From: Hyperoplus lanceolatus
Lineage: Eukaryota > Chordata > Actinopteri > Uranoscopiformes > Ammodytidae
Length of the DNA: 64,000 nucleotides
Reading direction: 5' to 3'
Assembly (NCBI GenBank): GCA_026929865.2
Contig: CM049406.2
Location: 23,422,501 to 23,486,500, forward strand
The notes beneath the pieces are model-generated. The model was not told the origin of the DNA. It worked only from the letters and a program-made list of their open reading frames with translations, and ran no database searches. This document shows, piece by piece, positions 12,301 through 20,964 of the stretch. Each line of letters starts with the position of its first letter. The stretch's first letter is position 1. The translations under genes were made by a program, and so were the position numbers.

Positions 12301-14038
12301 ACTCTGCAGACGGAGGCTTTTAGAAAGCATTATAAGCAGAATTGCATTTTTTCTTTAAAAGTAAAAGAAAAGATATTGCTGGATTATTGAAATGCCTTAC
12401 TGATGTGTCAGTGAGGAAATTGAAATATAGCACCACTTAATCTTTGCCAGTAGAATGAGAGCCATTATACCGCACCATGCAAAAGGGCTCGGGATTAAGC
12501 CTTCCTTAGGGTCAGTGGGGATGTGAGTGACACAGTAACCGGGTTGTTGGATTAGATCCAAGAGCTGACCAGCAGCTCAGTCCTCTCCTTCTCCCTGTGC
12601 TTCTCTGCAACACTGCGGTCATGTCATGTGTGTAATGAAAAGGCGTCTCCAGTGGCCTTGTCTGGTCTAGAGGGCGGCTTGGTAAGGCTGTTGGTTCCTC
12701 TGTAACGGCATCACATATTAAAACTGCAGGCTGGTATCTCTCCTCAGCCATAAAAATCTGCCCCGCGAATTCCGTGGTGATTTAAAGCGCCCCTGACAGC
12801 CCACTGAATCTGCTGAGTGTGTGGTTTTACGCAGACTATAGCGATTTATGCATAAAGAGGATGTTGAGGGGAGTGAGGATCCTGTGAGCACCGTGCACAA
12901 GGTGAGACATAAAACACGAGAGACAAGGGGGGTGGGGTGGGGGGGGGTGCACCACCACCTATTGCTGGGTCATTGCTAATGTGTTTGGTCTGCTGTAGTC
13001 TGGTAGAGGGAAGTCACACATTGTCAAGTGTCTTACCCTGATTCTCCTCATTGCTGCGACTATCTCCATTCGGCTGCCGGGACGACCCACCTCCAGACTG
13101 CCGATGTACTGCAAAATGTAAGAGAATAGGGTCAAAGACAGGCGGTTTGAGGGGAATTAATGCCACTGGTCACTTGAGGAACGCTGGGCTGGCAGATTAC
13201 TAATTTCCACTGTACTTTTGACAGGTTTTTCATAGTTTTTTGGGGGAAATATCCCATGGTATAAAGACAATATCAAACAATAGAGTTGTTTGATAATGAG
13301 TGCAACATTTTTGATCATCATGTCATCATACATTTTCAATAAAAAGCACCAAATATTTGATGCAACTTCCACTGTTGTACGTTCAATTACACTGTTTAGA
13401 ATCTTGGATGGTTGGTCAGACATCTTTTACAATTTTCTGATGGTATAATGAGCTAATAAGTGTTCGATTAATCGAGAAAATAACAGGCAGATTGAGCAAT
13501 AATAAAAATAAACATTGGTTGCAGCTCTGTTACTCTAGGACTGATTTTGCTTAGATCCATATGCCATGCCACATACCAACCTGTTTCTCACAAATAAATA
13601 TAAATAATAATCAAATATCAAATGATATGATGAGGCTATACATGGATGTCAACAATTATCAAGTTGTCAGTTCAATTACCCTTCCATTCAAGTAAGGTCA
13701 AAAATTATTAAATCACAAACATTTCAAAGTCATACAAAGTAGACACTAACCCAAGTATATTACGGCCAAGAAGCTACGTTAACATCCCATAAACCCATGG
13801 ATGAAAATGTACATGGTGGTTGTTGATACAGTAGCGGTGACATGAATAGCCCTCACTTGAACATTTATCACAGTCTTAGCCTCAGATCAGTGCTGCCAAC
13901 ATAGCCTATCTGTTGCAGAGGGTCCTTCCTTACCTTTGCCTCGAAGCAGACCCCATGCTTGAACACCTCCTCGTTGTGCATGGGGATCCTCAAGTCCTGC
14001 GCGTCATCCACTAAATTGTACTTGGTTACGCCTGGCAT
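2519..14038 (-). CDS. nos1ap: nos1ap (CAPON), 5' half, exons 1-7, gene runs off left edge
   Basis: Adaptor that binds neuronal nitric oxide synthase through its C-terminus and other partners (Dexras1, Scribble in mammals) through an N-terminal PTB domain; it acts in the cytoplasm at synapses and in heart muscle. Seven exons join in phase into 226 codons: 14038-13934, 13108-13037, 8638-8546, 8450-8392, 8292-8184, 3248-3125 and 2634-2519. The product starts [19 protein letters not shown]. It carries [46 protein letters not shown] and [15 protein letters not shown], which match the mammalian PTB domain (about residues 25-185) almost block for block. All introns are GT-AG: 825, 4398, 95, 99, 4935 and 490 bp. 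The C-terminal coiled coil and nNOS-binding tail are outside the window. Which teleost copy (a or b) cannot be told. Confidence 0.95.
3081..3118. repeat. (TG)19 tract next to nos1ap exon 6 donor
   Basis: Pure TG tract on the plus strand. On the nos1ap sense strand it is (CA)19, starting at intron position +7, directly after gtaaat. Confidence 0.97.
3125..3248 (-). CDS. nos1ap: nos1ap exon 6 (end of PTB domain)
   Basis: Acceptor cttacag ends at 3249 and donor gtaaat starts at 3124. The 124 nt encode [20 protein letters not shown], then a Glu/Asp-rich linker. The first part is the C-terminal helix of the PTB fold and is near identical to mammalian NOS1AP. Both neighbouring intron sides carry CA tracts. 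Confidence 0.95.
3351..3382. repeat. (GT)16 tract upstream of nos1ap exon 6
   Basis: Pure GT tract. On the nos1ap sense strand it is (AC)16, about 100 nt before the exon 6 acceptor. Confidence 0.97.
3985..4170. repeat. Degenerate dispersed fish repeat (tagcttagcttagca type)
   Basis: Contains gctaaagccaggaaatgtat, agcttagcttagcac, cctggctcggtccaaaggta and acaaaatcctccaccaatag. Related worn copies lie at about 23525-23720 and 32045-32165. It has the look of an old, abundant short interspersed repeat; no family name is assigned. Confidence 0.55.
4926..5229. mobile_element. TTAA-flanked MITE, AGGTGGAGTC family, copy 1
   Basis: Element of 304 bp flanked by TTAA at 4922-4925 and 5230-5233. The ends are AGGTGGAGTC and GACTTCACCT, imperfect inverted repeats. 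A related, more worn copy ends at 26800. TTAA target choice is known for the piggyBac and Kolobok superfamilies; AG...CT ends fit Kolobok better. Non-autonomous; no coding frame. It lies in nos1ap intron 5. Confidence 0.75.
5235..6698. other. nos1ap intron 5 interior, mostly unassigned
   Basis: No exon or clear mobile element was seen. Points of note are paired GATA-type motifs (cttatcag near 5353 and agataagg near 5408), an AT-rich stretch at 5750-6060, and a perfect palindrome at 6301-6326. Two loosely similar blocks follow it, sharing a 'ctaatcctac...gaggaa' pattern near 6390 and 6625. Confidence 0.5.
6301..6326. repeat. Perfect 26-bp palindrome
   Basis: Two 12-bp arms, GGCGGCCATTTT and AAAATGGCCGCC, are separated by AA. 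The arms resemble a YY1-type site (GCCATTTT) in both orientations. Function unknown. Confidence 0.8.
6699..7341 (-). mobile_element. Tc1-like transposon fragment, 5' transposase part only
   Basis: The left end is TA followed by CACTCACCGACCACTTTATT, an abundant fish Tc1 end. A second, inverted copy of the subterminal sequence (atgtctacatgcctaaatgc near 7312-7331) closes the right side, which stops before the outer end. Between them, reading on the minus strand, are relics of the N-terminal transposase half, including [18 protein letters not shown] and [19 protein letters not shown]. The catalytic DDE part is missing. It lies in nos1ap intron 5. Confidence 0.85.
7345..8180. other. nos1ap intron 5, unassigned
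   Basis: No gene or well-bounded element seen. Near 7665-7700 a phrase (tttgacattctgggaaaatt) resembles the dispersed repeat also found at about 23540. Confidence 0.5.
8184..8292 (-). CDS. nos1ap: nos1ap exon 5 (PTB core)
   Basis: Acceptor ttcgacag ends at 8293 and donor gtaagt starts at 8183. The 109 nt encode [20 protein letters not shown] and then [16 protein letters not shown]. This is the most strongly conserved NOS1AP block. Confidence 0.97.
8392..8450 (-). CDS. nos1ap: nos1ap exon 4 (PTB)
   Basis: Small exon of 59 nt between introns of 95 and 99 bp: acceptor tgtaacag ends at 8451, donor gtaggc starts at 8391. It encodes [19 protein letters not shown] plus two bases of an Arg codon, matching the mammalian W-WDE...QDPIYR block. 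Confidence 0.95.
8546..8638 (-). CDS. nos1ap: nos1ap exon 3 (PTB)
   Basis: Acceptor ttcacag ends at 8639 and donor gtcagt starts at 8545. The 93 nt are in phase 0 and encode [20 protein letters not shown] and then [11 protein letters not shown]. Two lysine-rich runs match the mammalian protein. Confidence 0.96.
8645..10190. other. nos1ap intron 2, left part, unassigned
   Basis: No exon or bounded mobile element recognised. The stretch at about 9530-9790 is less AT-rich and looks unique, so it is a fair place to look for conserved non-coding DNA. Confidence 0.4.
10198..11812 (+). mobile_element. Near-complete Tc1-like transposon with long inverted ends
   Basis: Element of 1615 bp between TA dinucleotides at 10196-10197 and 11813-11814. 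Its ends are CACTCAACAAAAATATAAA and the reverse. Inverted repeats run for roughly 270-280 bp (about 10198-10467 and 11532-11812). It sits in nos1ap intron 2, opposite in sense to the gene. Two relatives lie in the window: an internally deleted copy (40627-41492) and a lone right end (28056-28329). Confidence 0.95.
10470..11493 (+). pseudogene. Tc1-like DD34E transposase, one frameshift
   Basis: Cut-and-paste transposase of the Tc1/mariner group. Frame 1 (10470 to about 11100) has a helix-turn-helix region ([20 protein letters not shown]) and the first catalytic Asp in FTDESRF. Frame 2 (about 11090 to the stop at 11493) has the second Asp in FQQDNARPY and the Glu in [12 protein letters not shown], with 34 residues between the two, i.e. 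DD34E. The frame changes in the T run near 11092-11097, where the count looks one base too high; otherwise it reads through without stops. A second possible Met start (MTQMPQ) is at 10485. A recent, inactive copy, or a sequencing slip in the T run. Confidence 0.9.
11815..13030. other. nos1ap intron 2, right part, unassigned
   Basis: No exon or bounded repeat recognised. A run of Gs (ggggggtggggtgg and more) lies at 12927-12947 and could form a G-quadruplex on the plus strand. The block at about 12430-12900 looks unique. Confidence 0.4.
13037..13108 (-). CDS. nos1ap: nos1ap exon 2 (PTB)
   Basis: Acceptor ttttgcag ends at 13109 and donor gtaaga starts at 13036. The 72 nt (24 codons, phase 0) encode [20 protein letters not shown] then RRIR, the first beta strands and start of the helix of the PTB domain. 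Matches mammalian [24 protein letters not shown] closely. Confidence 0.97.
13934..14038 (-). CDS. nos1ap: nos1ap exon 1, start codon
   Basis: The ATG is at 14038-14036 and the donor gtaagg starts at 13933; 35 codons. The product starts [20 protein letters not shown] and ends CFEAK. Mammalian NOS1AP starts [20 protein letters not shown], so the start is well supported; the ATG is preceded by an in-frame stop (taa, at 14046-14044 on the sense strand). Confidence 0.96.
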
Positions 14039-14370
14039 ATCGCATTAATGATAGTTGACAGGCTCCCGACTCTTGTTTAACAACAGATGTAGAGCACCTG
14101 CAGATATGCGCATCTCCTCCGGGCGCTGCTCCCTCCGCACTCTCACACCGGGAGAGACGCGTCACAACCGAGGTCATACGGGGTGGGGGCGCTCCTTCGG
14201 TCGCTAGCGGATCAGTGGGTTGATGGAAGAAATGAACGCGCTGATCGGTAATCGTTGTGTGTGTGTGTGCACCCACTGACCCCCCGACTCACTCCAGTCT
14301 GAGACACGACGGAGAGAGAAGCAGCAGTACGCGCCGTGGCCACTGCCGCCGGAGTTCCGGATGACGCACG
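14039..14370 (-). promoter_or_regulatory. nos1ap: nos1ap 5' UTR and CpG-rich promoter region
   Basis: The block upstream of the start codon is clearly richer in G+C and CpG than its surroundings (about 14105-14370). It contains a CRE-like atgacgca and an ETS-like ttccgg near 14355. No TATA box was recognised, consistent with a CpG-type promoter. The transcription start cannot be fixed from sequence alone. Confidence 0.5.
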
Positions 14371-14374
14371 GATC

Positions 14375-15980
14375 TCAACACATTGTTGTATTTTTTTCCT
14401 CGAAGCACAGCAGCATCAATCTGGGCTCTAATTGATCAGAGCGCGTGATCAATATTCAGAAGCAGCGCGCGCTTATTAGCCCTTAACTGATATTGAAATC
14501 TAACAGATGAAGACGGACTGACTGTGCCGGAGCAGCCTCTCTGTCAGCAGCTACCCATGGCTTGTGTTTGGTCGTATGACATCTAGTGGCTTCACAGGGA
14601 ATAAACAATTCCCCAAATCAGCCTCGCAGTAGTGTGCAGGAGCTTCTACGGGTCCTCGAGGCACTCAATTGGTTCCCTCCTGGTGTGCGATTAATGTCAG
14701 AGAAACTCATTCACCTCGGCTCTCACCAAAAGCCACAACTACAATGGTGCTCCAAAGACAAGGAAAGAAAGAAACATTAAAGCTAAGTTGCATGATATAA
14801 GCATCTGAAAATAGTTAGGCATAAATAGGCTATCAATCCAAATGAAAGATGTTGTCATTTAAATTTGATAAACTTTACAGAAATTTGGTTTAGATAAGGC
14901 AGGCTATACTTCTTATGACACATTACATTTTGATCCAATCACGTCAGTTCTCAGCCCTAACATTTTATAAAAACAATAAGATTTGCCATTACCGTTTGAT
15001 ATGACCACAGCATGCCCACACAGTCCTGTTGAACAGCAGAGACAGTAAAACAATATATATGTTTTTTTTTACAAAGTGTATAATATTTAATAACATTTAT
15101 TTTCAATCAGATTTTTGTAAAAGCTTATTAAGACTCTCAACTTTGCCTGACAGAATTGAACTATTTTGGACCAGGTTTCCAGAGGCATGGTGACATGAAT
15201 GATCTCAACCTGAGGAAGCTGCACCATATAAAGGCCCACAGATGTATTGGTGGATTCTTCTCAAGTGCCAACACACTGACAGCTTTGACCTTTATACTTC
15301 ATGGTTGCCACATAAACGCTCCTTCTGCAGGTTTATTATAAATGGTGATATTGTCAAGAACCAGAGCTGGAACAATGAAGCAACATCTTCCATGTCAAAT
15401 GATATGAAACAGCCCATTGTTAGTTTTGGAATACTAAAAACGAGATACTGAACGCTGAACGGCCAAAGATTACTAGGTAGGAGGATTTTTATGTTTACTG
15501 CATGTTTACTCACTCTGCAACAGCAGGTTAAGTGCAGCTTCCTATATTTTACTGTATTTTGTGCCTGGGATTTGGCAGAAGAAAATACAGCCCTGTTCGT
15601 ATTAAATGTATCCGTCAGCAAGCTTTTAAACCAACTAATGGGTCACATGGGGGCAGGGAAAATAAGATAACAACACTGACATAGCCTATTATCACATTGG
15701 AAAGCATGTTTGCTTTAAGCTTCAACACACAGATGTGTTCAGTGAAAACATTTAAAATGAGACCCACTTTACACAATCTGCCCAAGCACTTAATACCAGA
15801 CAGACACGGGTATAAGGATATTTTGAGATCAAAAGCTGGGCTAAAGGGAGAGTGAACATTGGATTTACATCAGATTACATCATGAATCCAAAGGAAAGAC
15901 AATGTTGCTCTGTCACAGTTGGATGTTTAAATAGGCAACTGTTTGCTTAACCTTCAACTTCAATGGTAACCTTTTATACA
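14375..15980. other. Upstream of nos1ap, unassigned
   Basis: Intergenic. No coding exon, RNA gene or well-bounded element was recognised; mostly AT-rich apparently unique sequence. Confidence 0.4.
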
Positions 15981-16271
15981 AAATGCATGGAAAGTATTCA
16001 CAGCAATTGACTTTTTCCACATTTCTTTATGTTAAAGCATGAAATAACGCTGGATTAATTTTTTTTCCTCAGCATTCTACACATGGGGAGAACGGGGTAA
16101 TGTGAGACACTTTTTACATTTGCTCCCCTCTAAGTGAGCTAAAATTATTTATCAGTCAAATTTACACATTTCCCATTAATTCAGGATGTTTCCTAGACAA
16201 GGGCATGAGCAGAATTTATTCATGACAAAGGGCAGTGAAAATATGATTGTTTAAAAAAAAGTTGTCTTGTC

Positions 16272-16305
16272 TCTCAGTTTACCCCAGCTGTGGGGTAAAC
16301 TGAGA
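16272..16305. repeat. Perfect hairpin inside element A
   Basis: Arms TCTCAGTTTACCCCA and TGGGGTAAACTGAGA (15 bp each) around a gctg loop. The arm motif is a variant of the element's own end sequence (GGGGTAATGTGAGA). It starts 187 bp from the left end. Confidence 0.9.
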
Positions 16306-16554
16306 CACACCAGAGAAATCAAGGGGGAAAACTGATCCACTTACTTTTTCCACTCTGAAACTACCATAACAACACGTGTTGTGACAGTTACAATCCTGAC
16401 AGCTAGATTGAAAACCAAATATTCCAAAACTAGTATCGGACTAGTAACAGAATCATGGGGTTTGGTCATATAAGAAAAACATTTTCTAAACACTTGAAAG
16501 TAACTCTGATCAAATACACCCTATAATTCATATTCAATAATTAACATTCAAATG

Positions 16555-17340
16555 ACAGATAGAACCAGTTAGATTAAAACACAGTCTGGGGGTCAGAACA
16601 CAGGACCCTTAAGGCCAGGACACACCAGTCCGACTACCCGAAAATGGAGACTGCCGATTCAGGGAGCTCCAGTCTTCCCGTCGCGGCCGAAAAAGTGCAA
16701 AGAACACACCAAACCGACTGCTGACTTTCCGTACGCTCTGCGCTTGCGCGGGACGTAATGTCTCCATAACAGCAGGCGGCGCTAATCTGTATTGTGGCTG
16801 GAATAAAATACGGAAGCGGGAAATGATGGGACGGCTCTCTAGACCATAGACATAGATAGAAATACGTATTTATATTTATGGACCATAAAGAGCACCATTT
16901 TTAGCAGAGAGTGTCGAGCACGGTGTCGAGCAGTCAACACGGGTTGATGCATGTGAGTACTCGCTGAACGAAACAAACAAACAAACACATTAAAACGATG
17001 GCTAACTGTTGTTAGCTGTTTGTGCTACCCGCCTCACTTCCGGGCTTTACTGATTCGCTAGCCCTCCACAAATCAAACTGCTCCAACTGAAAGACTGCCC
17101 GCCGCCGATTCCACATGTTCAATCGTCCCAAAAGAAGCCCGACGACATCTACGACGACCGATTTCACGGCACACACCAAACAGATTCGTGTCCCCGCCCC
17201 CTTCCGACTCTACGACGGCGATTATCGGGCCGGTGTGTCCTTGCCTTTAGAGCCAGCTAGTGTCTGGGGGTCAGAGCAAAGAACAATAAGAACCAGCTAG
17301 AACAGCCTGGGACTCAGAACACAGGACTAGAACCAGCTGT
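16555..17340. repeat. Short minisatellite, interrupted by a nested element
   Basis: Roughly 40-bp units built on gaaccagctagaacag and ctgggggtcagaacacagga recur before (16560-16607) and after (17255-17335) the element at 16612-17246, which lies inside the array. Units are imperfect. Confidence 0.65.
16612..17246. mobile_element. Harbinger-like MITE with TTA target repeats
   Basis: Element of 635 bp with ends AGGCCAGGACACACC and GGTGTGTCCTTGCCT, flanked by TTA at 16609-16611 and 17247-17249. Three-base TWA target repeats are typical of the PIF/Harbinger superfamily. GC-rich interior with no transposase. Confidence 0.75.
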
Positions 17341-17683
17341 CATTTTCCATCTTTTGAGTCTTTGATTAATATTTTTCTGCATTTGTTGTATTGGGATCAT
17401 TCATTGAATAAAGACATATTACTTAGCGTCTATTGATGTTAAAGGTCACTCTCCTGTCCCCCACATACATACGTGCCAAACCATGCCCTTGCTGACACCC
17501 CTTCAACCATCAACCCCCACCTCCAGCCCACATTGTCTTTTGTCTTATTCAAACTAGTCTCCTTGCTACCTCAAATATAATGGATTCATTAAAAGAGGGC
17601 ACAGACACTGTCTCACTTTACCCCACAGCATTTATCTCACTTTGCCCCACTGCCACAATTTGAGAAAAAAAACTACCTCTCTC

Positions 17684-18262
17684 TAGCCTGGCATTCCCAG
17701 ACCTGCCACTAGGCGCTGGCAAATTAAATTTGCTGCGCCTGTTGGTCTGGACACTCTCCATTGAAGCTTTTTCAAAAAGTCGAGAAATCCTGACTCACGT
17801 TTCAATTGGTTCTATCTAATATGGGCGCGCCAGAGCCCTTTGTATGGTGCTCTTGGGCGGACGTAACCGGATGACGACAGTGACGTGCGTGCGACGTCGA
17901 AGCTGTGATAGTAAACATCAAAGATGGCTGCGGATATGTTGTATGAGTTTGAGACTGCTTTGGCCTCGACCCTTTACGATTTGGAAGACGGCACTCAAAT
18001 CTTTCATTAGCAAGTAAGTGGAATGTTCTGTTTTGCCGACCGACCACGGCAAAAGTTTAATTTAACAGTTTAACAGCTGTTCGCTAAATGAACGGGCTTA
18101 ATACGTCACCTTGTGCATCGCTCTGATTGGTTGTAGTGCTATCCAACTGCGTGCAGTGGCATTTGAAATTTGAGTAGGAGCCGCCCCTTGAGTTGGAAAT
18201 TTCTATTGATCGTGGCCAGACCCTCTATCGTTCAAGATATCAGGGTCTGGATTTCCAGGCAA
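17684..18262. mobile_element. TAGCCTGG-ended element, copy 1, with 9-bp repeats
   Basis: Element of 579 bp that starts TAGCCTGGCATTCCCAGACC and ends in tctggatttccaggcaa. It is flanked by the direct repeat ACCTCTCTC at 17675-17683 and 18263-18271. A close relative is at 25399-25971. Interior phrases such as ctaggcgctggcaaattaaa are shared. No coding frame. Confidence 0.85.
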
Positions 18263-18664
18263 ACCTCTCTCAGCAAATCAGGCTAATCTTCAGTTATCAT
18301 CATCACATGGTTTCATATGTTGGTAGTTCATCAACATGTATGATAGAAGTTTTTTAACCTGAATCAATTTGCTTTGGCACAACAATCGATTAAGTTGACA
18401 GCAAGAAAATGTACTTTTACATGCAAAAAATTATTTTTTGTGAAAAAAACATGCTTACAACATCACCATGAGGTTCTCTCTTTCATGGCCAAGGGGAAAT
18501 GAGAGGGGCTTGAAAACATATATCTCACTTGACCAAAAATTTGTTCCCTTGCCTAGATACAGGTGGTGTCTCACATTACCCGATGGCTCACATTCCCCCG
18601 TTCTCCCCTAATACCCCATAATAACAACTTAAAAAAAAGTTTTTTGCAAATTTATTAAAAATAA

Positions 18665-19475
18665 AAAAACAAAGAAATCACTTGTACATAAGTGTTCACA
18701 GCCTTTGCGATCAAGCTCAAAATTGAGCTCAGGTCCATTCTGTTTCCACTGATCATCCTTGAGATGTTTCTACAGCTTAATTGGAGTTCACCTATGGTAA
18801 ATGCAGTTGTTCGGACATGATTTGGAAAGGCCCACACCTGTTTAAATAAGGTCCCACAGTTAACAGTGCATGTCAGACCACAAAACAAGCATGAAGTCAA
18901 AAGAATTGTCTGTAGACAGGATTGTCTCGAGGCAAAGATCTGGGGAAGGGTAAACATAATTTTTCGGTCTGATGAGACAAAGTTCAAACTCTATGTGGCT
19001 TGAATTCCAAGTGTTATGTTTACAGGAGACCAGGCACTGCTCATCACCTGGCCAATATCATCCCTACAGTGAAGCATGGTGGTGGCAGCATCATGCTGTG
19101 GGGAAGTTTTTCAGCGGCAGGAACTGGGAGACTAGCCAGGATTGAGGGAAAGATGAATGCAGCAATATACAGAGACATCTTGGAAGAAAACCTGCTCCAG
19201 AGCGCTCTTGACCTCAGACTTTTAACAGGACAACAACCCTATGCACACAGCCAAGATATTGAAGGAGTGGCTTCAGGACAACTCTGTGAATCTCCTAGTG
19301 TGGCCCAGCCAGAGCCCAGTCTTGAATCCCATTGAACATCTCTGGAGGCATATAAAAATGGCTGTGCACCGACACTCCCAATCCAACCTGATGGAGCTCG
19401 AGAGGTTTGGTAAAGAGGGATGGGCGAAACTGGCCAAAGATAGGTGTGCCAAGCCTGAAGCTTCATATTCCAAAA
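18665..19475 (+). pseudogene. Tc1-like transposase relic
   Basis: Fragments of a Tc1 transposase occur in several plus-strand frames: a piece with [20 protein letters not shown] (19000-19335) and one with [19 protein letters not shown] (19241-19528). The first catalytic region is reduced to a short piece (ttcggtctgatgagacaaag, at 18962). Not functional. Confidence 0.8.
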
Positions 19476-19539
19476 TACTTTTTGGAAGGTGGGGCTTAAA
19501 GAGACAGATGCTAAAACGGAGTGTCTAAGACAGAGGCTG

Positions 19540-20215
19540 AGAAGAGGAGATTCAGCAATGGCACTGTGAAAAATCTAAAGTTTTTTTTGGATACTAAAAA
19601 ATTAAAACAGTTTCTATTAGAAAGCCAAATTACAATTTTGAACCTGAACATTTGCATATAATGTGACCTTTAAAGGTGCAGTGTGTAATAAAGGTGTATT
19701 TTTGCAGCATCTAATGTCCTATTTAAAAAAAGAGGTGATGTGATTTGTCAGTGTAGTGTTCACAACTTTATTTCTACTGCCCCAAGTGGCCAAAATAAGC
19801 CACAACATATCACTTATTGCAGGTTGACATGGCTAACTTGTTAGGTGCCAGTTTTCACATCCTCAGCAGACACGGAGCAACAGCAGAATTCGTTTGTAGT
19901 CGTGTTTGTTTCGACCTGGTACACGTGAGTCCAAATTCACTCTATTTCAGACACTGCCAAATCCTGAGGGACAACATGTAACTCCTTAGCTGCTAAATGC
20001 TCCACTATGTTCTCCAGCTAGTCACTTTGTTTGTCTGCTGTTTGGTGCTGGGCAGGTAGTGTGCAGTGGCTGGTTAAAGCAGTGAAAGTGAAACAAAACA
20101 GTAAAAGCATGGGTGGTAAAACCAAAACGCAGAACTAGAAGATGCAAAAAAGCTCAGCATGGGACTGAAGTGATAATTATCTGTGAGTTTGTCACCACAT
20201 GCAACAAATTCCAAA
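19540..20215. other. Intergenic, possible MITE left end
   Basis: At about 19668-19690 the sequence cctttaaaggtgcagtgtgt looks like the left end of a TTAA-type MITE, but no matching right end was found. Otherwise unassigned. Confidence 0.35.
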
Positions 20216-20309
20216 TTTCAAGTGAGTTAACGTTTGCCAATTACAGCACTGCCAGACCTTCTGTACAAATGAAATGAAGTACGATGGTCTGGTTGGACCA
20301 GACTAGGCC

Positions 20310-20645
20310 TAGCCTGGTGCTACCAGACCATCGTAATTGGCAAACGTTCACTCATGGAGGCGGGTGTCTGTTAAAGTTTAAAACTATTGGATCTGCCCAG
20401 TGCCACTCTGGATTAGCCAACCAATCGCATAACGTTTGGTTGTCACGTGTGTCATGAGCCGGCTTCTGGCAACTGAAACTGGAGCGCGACTTCGACGTCA
20501 TCGTTCTCAGCCACTCGCTCTGTTCGCTGATTGGACCGGCTGTCGAATCTCCGGCAAAACTGGGAAATGGGCTGTACACCCAGACTGACTACTGAAGGGA
20601 AAATAAAATTTGGCCGGAAGTAGGCGGGCGGGCGGAGCCAGTCTA
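20310..20645. mobile_element. TAGCCTGG-ended element, short variant
   Basis: Starts TAGCCTGGTGCTACCAGACC and ends gcggagccagtcta (336 bp). Flanking 9-mers gactaggcc (20301-20309) and ggctaggcc (20646-20654) agree at 8 of 9 positions. The segment just before it (20222-20300) mirrors its first 50 bp (aacgtttgccaattac against gtaattggcaaacgtt), suggesting a second, inverted partial copy. Confidence 0.6.
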
Positions 20646-20651
20646 GGCTAG

Positions 20652-20960
20652 GCCAGGGGTGGGCAACTGACTAAGCAAATGTGAGTGAAGGGCCAAAAAT
20701 TGGGAATATGAATTGAAACAATTAACATGTAGAACACAGTTATTCCACAGCCAGTGTTACTGTGCCACACCACAGACTGATGTTTTCAAACTGACCTTTG
20801 TGGCCACTGTGCGCTTGCTGCCTCCAGCATTCACTCTTTCAAAAATGTGCAGAGAAGGGCTTGCAGCGTTTCTTAAGCTTGTGTGGCAGCACATAGCTAA
20901 GTTAACTTGCTGCTCCATGAATTGTCGACTTATTTGTGAAAAAATTCTGTCAGGCAGCTA
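20652..20960. mobile_element. hAT left-end relic
   Basis: Starts CCAGGGGTGGGCAACTGAC, the typical end of several vertebrate hAT families, and continues gggccaaaaattggg. No right end found and no transposase seen. Confidence 0.45.
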
Positions 20961-20964
20961 AGCA

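Larger units (their letters stand above)
16085..18608. mobile_element. GGGGAGA-ended DNA transposon A (2.5 kb, nested)
   Basis: The ends are GGGGAGAACGGGGTAATGTG and, reversed at the right, GGGGAGAACGGGGGAATGTG. The right end carries a second copy of the motif (cgggtaatgtgagaca). Related internal motifs occur at 16272-16305 (hairpin) and near 17610-17655 (gtctcactttaccccac). Target TA is visible on the right only. No transposase was recognised. A related element is at 46619-49297. It carries two further elements and lies inside a Tc1 relic. Confidence 0.8.
15985..19474 (+). mobile_element. Tc1-like transposon relic, split by a nested element
   Basis: Left piece (about 15985-16083) has the fish Tc1 end sequence (gaaagtattcacagcaattg, tcagcattctacaca). 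The right piece (18609 to about 19474) continues the same element with ataccccataataacaactt. The transposase relic on the plus strand has [20 protein letters not shown] and [11 protein letters not shown] in different frames. A large part of the 5' coding region is missing, the frame is broken and the right end is lost. It is the oldest layer of a nest. Confidence 0.85.

Noticed and set aside
14004-14276. Minus-strand frame of 90 codons upstream of nos1ap exon 1
   Set aside because: Overlaps the real start in another frame; no family match. A shadow of the CpG-rich 5' region.
17115-17300. 61-codon frame inside a Harbinger-like MITE
   Set aside because: Lies across the MITE end and minisatellite; no transposase features.
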